Below are positions 1 through 5,347 of a stretch of DNA of 5,430 nt, one piece after another; the first letter of the stretch is position 1, and the number at the start of each line of letters is the position of its first letter. The stretch spans positions 1-5,430 of the forward strand of contig JAFMIS010000191.1 of assembly GCA_017853915.1 (NCBI GenBank). The letters run 5' to 3'. The translations under genes and the position numbers were made by a program. This DNA is from a bacterium. GTDB taxonomy: Bacteria > Bdellovibrionota_C > UBA2361 > OMII01. The notes beneath the pieces are model-generated. The model did not search any database. It was not told where the DNA came from and saw only the letters and a list, made by a program, of their open reading frames with translations.

Positions 1-1092
1 ACATCGTGCGACGTGAGCGAGCTGCTCTTCCGTGATTTCGGCGTACATAGGCAGAGAGAGAATTCGACTCATAGCCCGATGGGCAACCGGGAATTCAGCG
101 GGGGTATGACCGAGATGCTTATAGGCGCTCAAAAACGGGAGTGCTATCGGATAGTGGATTCCTGTGGCTACTCCAGCCGCGAGGAGCTGCTCCTGAACCC
201 GCTCTCGCTCCGGCACCTGCACAACGTAGAGGTGAAACACGTGAGACGAGTCGGGGCGGACGATAGGGCGAGGAACATCGAGGTGCGAGAGCAGCGAGTC
301 GTACCGCGCGGCGTTTTTCTGTCGAGCCGCTGTCCACGCCGGCAGGTGAGGGAGCTTCGCGCTTAAAATCGCTGCTTGAAGCCCATCGAGCCTGCTGTTT
401 CTTCCCTCAAGGCCGTGATCGTACTTACCGAGTCGTCCGTGGTCCCCAACCATACGACACATTCGGGCCAACTCATCGTCGTTGGTAACGATTCCACCCG
501 CGTCGCCGTAGGCCCCGAGATTTTTTCCCGGAAAAAAGCTAAACGTGGCGATATCACCGAATGTCCCCGTCGTCTTTCCCTGATACGTCGAGCCGTGGCA
601 TTGGGCGCAATCCTCGATAACTCGCAACTTGTAGTGACGAGCAAGCTCCATAATAGGCGCCATATCAGCCGGATGGCCGTACAGATGAACCGGTATAATC
701 GCCTTCGTTCGTGGTGTGATCTTTTCCTCAATCTTTGTGGGGTCGATGGAGTAGTACTCTGGGTGATTGTCTACAAAAACAACTGTGGCACCCGCTGTTG
801 TCACGGCTTCCGCGGTTGAGATCCATGTGTTCGCCGGAACGATAACCTCATCACCAGGCCCAATGCCCAGAGCGCGCAGGGCGATCTCGATAGCGTCCGT
901 GCCGTTGGCGCATCCGATGCAGTGCTTGATGCCGAGATAGCTCGCGAAACTTCTCTCAAATTCGGCGATGTAGGGGCTCTTTATGAAAGCGGTATTCTCA
1001 ATAACCTGAGCGATAGCGCGATCGATCTCGGATTTAATCGAGTGGTACTGTGCTTTGAGATCGACAAAAGGAACGGTGAGGGCGCTGTTCAT
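1..1092 (-). CDS. DegT/DnrJ/EryC1/StrS family sugar aminotransferase, C-terminus cut by window edge
   Basis: This is a PLP-dependent aminotransferase that, in this family, moves an amino group (usually from glutamate) onto a keto-sugar nucleotide in the cytoplasm. The minus-strand frame is open for 364 codons from ATG at 1092 to base 1 with no stop. Family members are usually about 365-380 residues, so only a few residues are probably missing. Visible family signatures are VPFVDLKAQY (7-16), CANGTDAIEIAL (61-72), GPGDEVIVPANTW (78-90), PVHLYGHPADM (134-144), VIEDCAQ (158-164, with D161 and Q164 near PLP), FSFFPGKNLGAYGDAGG (184-200, with K190 as the Schiff-base lysine) and NSRLDGLQAAIL (232-243). 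All catalytic landmarks are intact. It follows the oxidoreductase gene by 8 bases. The family resembles WbpE/FdtB-type 3-aminotransferases, but the exact sugar cannot be read from the sequence. Family assignment is firm; the substrate is not. Confidence 0.96.
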   Translation of the reverse strand, partial: MNSALTVPFVDLKAQYHSIKSEIDRAIAQVIENTAFIKSPYIAEFERSFASYLGIKHCIGCANGTDAIEIALRALGIGPGDEVIVPANTWISTAEAVTTAGATVVFVDNHPEYYSIDPTKIEEKITPRTKAIIPVHLYGHPADMAPIMELARHYKLRVIEDCAQCHGSTYQGKTTGTFGDIATFSFFPGKNLGAYGDAGGIVTNDDELARMCRMVGDHGRLGKYDHGLEGRNSRLDGLQAAILSAKLPHLPAWTAARQKNAARYDSLLSHLDVPRPIVRPDSSHVFHLYVVQVPERERVQEQLLAAGVATGIHYPIALPFLSAYKHLGHTPAEFPVAHRAMSRILSLPMYAEITEEQLAHVARC

Positions 1093-1097
1093 GAGGG

Positions 1098-1102
1098 CTC
1101 CT
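1098..1102 (-). promoter_or_regulatory. Shine-Dalgarno of the aminotransferase, overlapping the upstream stop codon
   Basis: On the minus strand AGGAG lies 5 bases before the ATG at 1092. Its first two bases are the last two of the oxidoreductase stop codon TAG (1103-1101). Ribosomes ending on the oxidoreductase would therefore stop on top of this site. That arrangement is typical of translational coupling and supports joint, balanced production of the two enzymes. Confidence 0.8.
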
Positions 1103-2168
1103 ATTTCCACACTTCGATCGGAATTTGACTGGCGCCGGTCTCAAGACGAGCTCCTTTCGCCTGCGTATTCGGTGCCGAGTCATCGCAGTCAGAGAGGATC
1201 TTAACAACCTTGGCGGCGTGCTCAGGACCTGTCCAGCACTCGATTCCGTACTCCACGCAATCAAGAAAATGAGATACCTCGATAGCCAAAGGTTCCTCTG
1301 ATGAGATAGTTGGCTCGTAGACCTTTCCCGAACGAAGAGAAAAGGTTGGACGATCATAGTCCATATTGCTCCCTGGAGTGTGAAGCCGATCAATGCCTTT
1401 GTCGTAGATCGCGATTTTGTTCGGCTTGGTGTCATCGTAGACCGCCATTTTCTCCGAACCTACAACCGTTAAGGAGCGTGTGCGATTGGGGTCGAGCCAG
1501 GAGAGATGAAAATTGGCCAAAACCCGATTGGGGTAGGTAATATTGACGAATACCACGTCATCAATTCCACGTTGCACGTAATCCATGCCAGTTTTATGAA
1601 CCGAGAGAGGCACCGGATCTCCGAGCAAGAACTGCACAATACTGATGTCATGTGGAGCCAGGTTCCAGAGAACATCACAGTCGGAGCGGATTCGACCAAG
1701 GTTAAGGCGTTGGCTGTATACGTATCGCACCTGGCCGAGCTCCCCGAGGTTGATGATATCGCGGAGGTAATGAACAGCGGGGTGATAGATGAAGGTGTGT
1801 CCCACCATGGCAGTCAGGTTGCGCTCTTGAGCAAGCTGGCCCAAGCGCTGGACATCCTTGACGCATGTCGCCATCGGTTTTTCGACCAAGATATGTTTTC
1901 CTGCTTTCAGGGCGCGTGACGCGAGATCGAAGTGGGTCGCGGCTGGCGTGGCGATCACGACAGCCTTAATTTCTGGATCCTCGAAGATATATTTCGGGTC
2001 ATCAACGACAGAGGTCGCCGGAAAAGAATTCCTCACGAAGTCTCTTCGCTCCTCCGATAGATCCGCGACTATCGATACCTCGCAGCGCGGATTGCTTGTG
2101 AGATTACGAAGCAGGGCTGGTCCCCAGTAGCCGACACCGATTTGAGCCACCTTAATTTTTGACGTCAT
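1101..2168 (-). CDS. Gfo/Idh/MocA family NAD(P)-dependent sugar oxidoreductase
   Basis: This 355-residue cytoplasmic dehydrogenase/reductase is predicted to act on a nucleotide-linked sugar. The N-terminal Rossmann domain (about 1-122) opens with KVAQIGVGYWGPALLRN. The dinucleotide motif is G11-V-G13-Y-W-G16, and an acidic residue, D36, ends beta-strand 2. It continues through VVIATPAATHF (70-80) to VEKPMA, whose E96-K97-P98 is the family's catalytic/binding triplet. The C-terminal alpha/beta domain (about 123-355) carries WNLAPHDISI (168-177), with H173 at the position of the usual active-site histidine. Length is normal. The ATG at 2168 is supported by AAAGGA at 2181-2176, 7 bases upstream. 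The gene sits just before a DegT-type aminotransferase, the usual partner that aminates the keto sugar made by such an oxidase. The GYWGP version of the motif is common in polysaccharide clusters and unlike Pseudomonas WbpB, so I do not give a gene symbol. Substrate and direction of reaction are unknown. Confidence 0.95.
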   Translation of the reverse strand: MTSKIKVAQIGVGYWGPALLRNLTSNPRCEVSIVADLSEERRDFVRNSFPATSVVDDPKYIFEDPEIKAVVIATPAATHFDLASRALKAGKHILVEKPMATCVKDVQRLGQLAQERNLTAMVGHTFIYHPAVHYLRDIINLGELGQVRYVYSQRLNLGRIRSDCDVLWNLAPHDISIVQFLLGDPVPLSVHKTGMDYVQRGIDDVVFVNITYPNRVLANFHLSWLDPNRTRSLTVVGSEKMAVYDDTKPNKIAIYDKGIDRLHTPGSNMDYDRPTFSLRSGKVYEPTISSEEPLAIEVSHFLDCVEYGIECWTGPEHAAKVVKILSDCDDSAPNTQAKGARLETGASQIPIEVWK

Positions 2169-2180
2169 CGTTGTGTCCTT

Positions 2181-2336
2181 TCAGTAAGTGCGCACCGTTA
2201 TCCGGTCCCGCATACGAGCGCGTACTATCTCGAGGAGTCGTGAATCTGTAGTACTAACCTTGACTTTAGATGAGTCGTTGCGGCACTTCGCTTCGTAAAA
2301 GGTAGCCGGATAATGAAGTCCAGCAGACCCGGCCAT
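2181..2336 (-). CDS. possible small ORF of 51 codons between membrane protein and oxidoreductase
   Basis: A minus-strand frame starts at ATG 2336 and ends at TGA 2183-2181. It fills almost the whole gap between its neighbours: 17 bases after the membrane protein stop and 12 bases before the oxidoreductase ATG. An AGGAG stands 3 bases before the ATG, closer than ideal. The stop TGA overlaps the AAAGGA Shine-Dalgarno of the oxidoreductase by one base, which would fit translational coupling. The product would be a basic, soluble peptide beginning MAGSAGLHYPATFYEAK and ending in an arginine-rich stretch (VRARMRDRITVRTY). It has no signal peptide, no membrane segment and only one cysteine. I recognise no family. 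An open frame of this length can arise by chance, so the case rests on position. The alternative is a 185-base spacer with no gene. Confidence 0.33.
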   Translation of the reverse strand: MAGSAGLHYPATFYEAKCRNDSSKVKVSTTDSRLLEIVRARMRDRITVRTY

Positions 2337-2353
2337 GGGCTCCTAACCAACTG

Positions 2354-4150
2354 TTATAGTGAGGTTTTTTTCGCCTCGCTCAGGCTTAAGGGTGCTGCTT
2401 CGTCGGCTGCTCCTCCAGTTTGGGGATCCAACCGCGATAGGTCGAGAAGCAGAAGATTGTGCGCCTTAAACACGACGCAACGCTCCAGGATCTGCTCGAG
2501 GTAGAGGGTTTGGCCACGGCGAGACTCTCGCAGCCGCGCGATCTGGTCTCCGAAAGGAGCAAAATACCGCGGAGTCTTTTGTAATTGCGTGCGGGTAATA
2601 AGGAGGTGTGTAACCTTAAAGTCTTGGCGGAGCTGTTGGAGCGGAGTCGCGTCGATGGCTCCAAAAACCGCCACTGTGGCATCCATACGTCGACGCATTT
2701 CAAGCAAGAAATCACGATGAAATATCTGGTGACCCTCCTCGTAGATCAGGACTGATCTTCCCGTAAAGAAAGGAATGGTACTCAGCACGCCACGAGGCCA
2801 GCCAGCGATTACCACGTCACGGGGCAGACGCTCCATAAAACGAAAGAGATCTCGGTAGCCGTCAACTGTCGAGAGAGGTCTGACCTGAAGAGAGTGCCAC
2901 CCAAGCGCCACACATACGATACAACCAATAAGGACGGGCGCGACTCTCTTGATCAAGGCTCCGCGCGCGTGCAAAGCGCGCGACGCGCAGTGACTGATCA
3001 TTAAGGGCACAATAATGGGCATCAGACACGGTACCGCCACAATTACGTATCGAGATGGGATATAAAGTAGTGGGAAAAGACTGGTCGCCAGAAGATATGA
3101 CCCTACCGAAGCGCCCGCGAATATCGTAAGTCGCAGGGCCAACAGAGAGAGCGCGAATCCATCGAGCCACCATACGAGGCCGCAGCACAGGACGATACTA
3201 GCCAAAACAATCAAAGCGCCTGTTTTGGGAGTGACGAGGTCGCCCTCAGAGTCTTCGGACGTGGGAGGACGATCGACGACCAAAGTACGCACCGATTCCG
3301 AATAGATGCTTGACCAGAGTGGGATAGGAACTCCGCGGTCGCCCTGGGTGTACCGACCTGCGGGGCCCCACTCGGCGAACTCCTGCTCATTTTCCAGCGA
3401 GAGACGCTCACCGTAACGAGACCCGCCAACAAGCTGCGGAGCCACCACAGCGATGATACAGATTGAGACACAGCCAAGAACTAATACTCGCTGCCATGTT
3501 CGCGTCGCGCCAGTGTAGCCACCGTAGCTACTGGGAAGAATCGAGAACAGAACCAGGGTTGCCATGCACAGAATTCCACCAGCAGGGTAGAGGCTGAACG
3601 AGAGTAGCGTCACAACGCACATCGCGCGGAAGTTCCCCCTGAGGAGAGCGTTGATCATGAACGCTGCCAGAGCGATACCAAAGCCTCGTTGTAGGCCACC
3701 CATAAAGTACGAGTTCTTAATGACCGCGCCCGTAGCAAGAACTAGCGAGACAAACGCCGCCGGCGTACCAGCGATGTAGCGAGTAGAGGCAACAGTACAA
3801 CCGATGAATAGAAAGGAGAGCAGAACGGCGACCAGTTTACACGCCACCGGCGGCGTTAGGAACTCAGTCACCAGGAGGTACACAACCTTGTAACCGACCG
3901 GAAGGATCGCTTGGTAGTAGTAATTCAGGATGTAATCCCGTGATAGCTCCGCAGGTTCTCGAATATGCCAAAAGGGAGCGATGTGTTGAAGCGCGTCTCC
4001 TGAGAAGGAATAGGGGTTCTGAAGCGAGTGGACGCGAGATACTAACGGCCCGTAAAAAAATAGCACGGTTGCCGCGATCGCGCAGCCAAGGCAAACGAAT
4101 GTAGTAAGAGATGACCTGGCAGATGTTGAGAGAGAGAAGTGAAAGGTCAC
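2354..4150 (-). CDS. polytopic membrane protein, GT-C glycosyltransferase-like, with soluble C-terminal domain
   Basis: This 598-residue protein is in the inner membrane. Residue numbers count from the chosen GTG start. The first hydrophobic helix is at about 13-37. Next comes a polar loop holding F-S-G-D52-A-L-Q-H and an R-D72-Y motif, then a tyrosine-rich segment (NYYYQ, 76-80). Further hydrophobic stretches lie at about 102-121, 128-145, 153-170, 176-206, 221-240, 311-328, 331-358, 360-386 and 404-417, so there are about ten to eleven helices. A polar loop covers 241-310. The last 180 residues are soluble and contain GYRDLFRFMERLP, an alternating alpha/beta pattern and a polar tail. Acidic residues in the first large loop followed by many helices and a soluble C-terminal domain match GT-C transferases that use polyprenyl-phosphate sugars. 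I do not recognise a named family, so this role is inference. The neighbouring sugar enzymes support work on a surface glycan. The open frame extends upstream to TTG 4210 (618 residues), but that start has no ribosome site. Confidence 0.85.
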   Translation of the reverse strand: MTFHFSLSTSARSSLTTFVCLGCAIAATVLFFYGPLVSRVHSLQNPYSFSGDALQHIAPFWHIREPAELSRDYILNYYYQAILPVGYKVVYLLVTEFLTPPVACKLVAVLLSFLFIGCTVASTRYIAGTPAAFVSLVLATGAVIKNSYFMGGLQRGFGIALAAFMINALLRGNFRAMCVVTLLSFSLYPAGGILCMATLVLFSILPSSYGGYTGATRTWQRVLVLGCVSICIIAVVAPQLVGGSRYGERLSLENEQEFAEWGPAGRYTQGDRGVPIPLWSSIYSESVRTLVVDRPPTSEDSEGDLVTPKTGALIVLASIVLCCGLVWWLDGFALSLLALRLTIFAGASVGSYLLATSLFPLLYIPSRYVIVAVPCLMPIIVPLMISHCASRALHARGALIKRVAPVLIGCIVCVALGWHSLQVRPLSTVDGYRDLFRFMERLPRDVVIAGWPRGVLSTIPFFTGRSVLIYEEGHQIFHRDFLLEMRRRMDATVAVFGAIDATPLQQLRQDFKVTHLLITRTQLQKTPRYFAPFGDQIARLRESRRGQTLYLEQILERCVVFKAHNLLLLDLSRLDPQTGGAADEAAPLSLSEAKKTSL

Positions 4151-4155
4151 GTTTT

Positions 4156-4159
4156 TCCT
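4156..4159 (-). promoter_or_regulatory. Shine-Dalgarno that favours the GTG start at 4150
   Basis: On the minus strand AGGA (inside TTTAGGAAAAAC) lies 5 bases before GTG 4150. The first available start in the same frame, TTG at 4210, comes one codon after an in-frame TAG and is preceded by CCTTAGCAG, with no purine-rich site. The 20 extra residues of the TTG form are polar and proline-containing, with no visible domain. I therefore prefer GTG 4150. Confidence 0.6.
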
Positions 4160-4369
4160 AAAGGCATCGCCACTATGAGGATAGGTTGGAACTTTTCTTA
4201 AAGGTATCAACTGCTAAGGTTGATGATATGAAAGCCGCGATGTAGTCGTCTCGCCTCTTATCTCGCTAACCTCGCCGCGAACCTATTTTGGAAACCAGTT
4301 CTAGAAAATAATATACGGCAACATGTTCCCCTGAAGGCTTGTGGTCGTCAAGGTGAGAGCACACAGGGC

Positions 4370-4388
4370 CACACGAGAATCTCGTATG
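4370..4388. promoter_or_regulatory. 19-bp imperfect palindrome, candidate operator
   Basis: The core ACGAGA-A-TCTCGT (4373-4385) is a perfect 6-bp inverted repeat around one central base. After one mismatch (c4372/a4386) the arms pair again for two bases (CA at 4370-4371 with TG at 4387-4388), giving 8 of 9 paired positions. The size and symmetry suit a dimeric repressor of TetR or similar type. It lies about 220 bases upstream of the GTG start at 4150 and 330 bases upstream of the plus-strand gene. No second copy was seen, and the assignment is speculative. Confidence 0.3.
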
Positions 4389-4628
4389 TCCGCGCGAATC
4401 CCCGCAAGCTTTTCGTAGTGAGGAATGTCGTGGGATGAGAGGCGCTCTGTGTGGCGGAGGAACTCACCACGGCAGCCATGAGAAATCCTTCTCTCACAGA
4501 ACCTTTCGGCCGTGTGAAAGCTGCTTCTTTGATATGGGTATCGGGTCGAAAACACAGGGAATGCCGCTCGTTTTTTGCTCCCTTCACATCTTTTGCAACA
4601 CCAAAAAACGTACTCAAGGCAGCAGTCG

Positions 4629-4651
4629 CGCGGCGGGGTTAATCCGCCGTG
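4629..4651 (+). repeat. strong GC-rich hairpin in the leader of the exported-protein gene
   Basis: CGGCGG (4631-4636) and CCGCCG (4644-4649) pair perfectly around the loop GGTTAAT. A G-T pair and a C-G pair at the base extend the stem to 8 bp. No T-run follows on the plus strand (the sequence continues TGGCCTCAC), so it is not a standard intrinsic terminator in that direction. It ends 63 bases before ATG 4715. If transcription starts upstream, it would sit in the 5' leader and could affect RNA stability or translation. Confidence 0.45.
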
Positions 4652-4701
4652 GCCTCACATTTGCTTGTCCTCTAACTCTGCTTTTACGCCTAGAAAGCGA
4701 T

Positions 4702-4707
4702 AAGGAG
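4702..4707 (+). promoter_or_regulatory. strong Shine-Dalgarno of the exported-protein gene
   Basis: AAGGAG lies 7 bases before ATG 4715, close to the ideal spacing. This is the clearest ribosome site in the window. It strongly supports the gene, the strand and the start, in a region where overlapping frames on both strands compete. Confidence 0.85.
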
Positions 4708-4714
4708 TGTTGTC

Positions 4715-5227
4715 ATGGTGTTTTTAAATCACAAAACGAACGTTGCTATCTGTTGCTGCGGGGCTTTTACGATCTTTGTGGGCTCCCAAATCGTCGAGGC
4801 CCAAGAGATATGCTCGGAGGAGGAGGCACTGACAGCACTCTCTCAATTATCCTGTGTGGCGGATGGTGCCTATCTGTCACCGACTGCTATCGCTAATCAG
4901 ATCGGTGAGAGGTGTGCTGATGTAGAGACCGAGGAGGAGTGTAATCGGTGTTTTCGAAAAACCCTCAAGCGGGTAGGAAAAGCGTTTAAGGATCTATCTC
5001 GGGCGAATGTTTTGGATCGCGACTGGATCCTGGCAGTGCGGAGCGCCGTCTTTGATCTACAAGATTCGACATGCGCTGAGATATCATCCTCCGATGGTGA
5101 GAGCAGCGATCAGGGTGGAGATAATCAGGGTGGGTATAACTCATCGATTGATCATCAGCGAGACCCCGCAGCGCATCCTCAACCTGAGGATGATCGAGGT
5201 CCTCGTGACCGGCGAGGTTCTCGATAG
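4715..5227 (+). CDS. exported six-cysteine protein of unknown function
   Basis: The product has 170 residues and I do not recognise its family. The N-terminus looks like a signal peptide: a short polar start with one lysine (MVFLNHKTN), a hydrophobic core with three consecutive cysteines (C13-C15) up to about residue 24, and a probable signal peptidase I site after V-E-A29. No canonical lipobox precedes C13 (residues V-A-I), so a lipoprotein is unlikely. The predicted mature part has six cysteines (C33, C47, C67, C76, C79, C120), including a C-N-R-C pair, enough for three disulfides in an oxidising compartment. The segment 33-120 is rich in helix-forming residues. From about 123 the chain becomes polar and low-complexity, with a Q-G-G repeat (D-Q-G-G-D-N-Q-G-G-Y, 132-141) and a charged end rich in D, R and P. 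The gene is divergent from the glycan genes, with no evident operon partner. Periplasmic or secreted location is inferred from the signal peptide. Confidence 0.85.
   Translation: MVFLNHKTNVAICCCGAFTIFVGSQIVEAQEICSEEEALTALSQLSCVADGAYLSPTAIANQIGERCADVETEEECNRCFRKTLKRVGKAFKDLSRANVLDRDWILAVRSAVFDLQDSTCAEISSSDGESSDQGGDNQGGYNSSIDHQRDPAAHPQPEDDRGPRDRRGSR
5109..5133 (+). repeat. in-frame 10-bp tandem repeat with 15-bp period
   Basis: ATCAGGGTGG occurs at 5109-5118 and again at 5124-5133. The 15-base period keeps the reading frame and encodes the two Q-G-G units in the polar tail of the exported protein. Such short in-frame repeats can expand or contract by slippage without breaking the gene. Confidence 0.6.
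5174..5223. repeat. cluster of inverted and direct repeats at the 3' end of the exported-protein gene
   Basis: Three elements follow in close order. CATCCTCA (5174-5181) and TGAGGATG (5185-5192) form a perfect 8-bp stem around a 3-base loop. CGAGGTCCTCG (5195-5205) is a perfect palindrome around one central base. CGAGGTTCTCG (5213-5223) is a one-base variant of it, 18 bases downstream. All lie inside the coding sequence just before the stop. No T-run follows, so I do not call this a terminator. RNA folding here may protect the 3' end of the transcript. Confidence 0.5.
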
Positions 5228-5285
5228 TAGCGCGCTCTACCTCTCTTCTGACGCAAGCACGCGGGGATGAAATCACACAGGAACA

Positions 5286-5304
5286 GCCAGGGGGTCCTTC
5301 TGGC
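5286..5304. terminator. hairpin downstream of the exported-protein gene, weak terminator candidate
   Basis: GCCAG (5286-5290) pairs with CTGGC (5300-5304). Two G-T pairs and one G-C pair extend it inward to an 8-bp stem with a 3-base loop. It lies 58 bases after the stop at 5227. There is no T-run on the plus strand; on the minus strand the sequence after the stem, TGTTCCTGTGTGATTT, is only loosely T-rich. It could end transcription from the right-hand side, but the evidence is thin. Confidence 0.25.
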
Positions 5305-5347
5305 CAGTTGGGCTGCACCAAATTCGGGAGTAACGCGAGGTTGCCCC

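Larger units (their letters stand above)
4151..4714. other. 564-base intergenic region between divergent genes, no convincing gene
   Basis: This stretch separates the leftward glycan genes from the rightward exported-protein gene, so promoters for both should lie here. I see no good sigma-70 promoter pair. The best -10-like element on the minus strand is TATATT at 4315-4310, but the hexamer 17 bases upstream (CCTTCA) is a poor -35. Overlapping open frames exist at 4301-4555 (-), 4348-4617 (-) and 4451-4642 (+). They begin with GTG or TTG, clash with one another and show no family motifs. Structured elements are a 19-bp imperfect palindrome at 4370-4388 and a GC hairpin at 4629-4651. The length would allow a regulatory RNA or a decayed gene, but nothing shows either directly. 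Confidence 0.6.

Noticed and set aside
13..1128. Plus-strand open frames and short minus-strand frames across the left 1.1 kb (for example 376-819 + and 363-731 -)
   Set aside because: They overlap the continuous 364-codon aminotransferase frame, which carries all family motifs. They are shadows of it.
1506..1919. 137-residue plus-strand frame opposite the oxidoreductase
   Set aside because: It lies wholly within the well-supported Gfo/Idh/MocA gene on the other strand and shows no domain of its own.
2222..2256. GTACTA/TAGTAC inverted repeat as an operator before the oxidoreductase
   Set aside because: Only 6 bp per arm with 21 bases between, and no promoter hexamers nearby.
2198..2313. 8-bp inverted repeat TTATCCGG (2198-2205) and CCGGATAA (2306-2313), 100 bases apart
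   Set aside because: A match of this length over this distance is likely by chance, and no further structure links the arms.
2354..2385. GAGG...CCTC with an A/T run at the end of the membrane protein gene as a terminator
   Set aside because: The stem is only 4 bp, the A/T run lies in the loop instead of after the stem, and transcription probably continues into the oxidoreductase.
4301..4555. 84-codon minus-strand frame upstream of the membrane protein
   Set aside because: GTG start without a ribosome site, overlap with other equally weak frames and no recognisable motif. It is kept only as a remark on the intergenic region.
4451..4642. 63-codon plus-strand frame before the exported-protein gene
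   Set aside because: GTG start with only a poor purine stretch upstream, basic unpatterned product and clash with two minus-strand frames of similar quality.
5007..5270. Alternative plus-strand frame overlapping the end of the exported-protein gene, considered as evidence of a frameshift
   Set aside because: The tail in the main frame carries an in-frame 15-bp repeat and ends naturally. No homopolymer or slippery site marks a shift.
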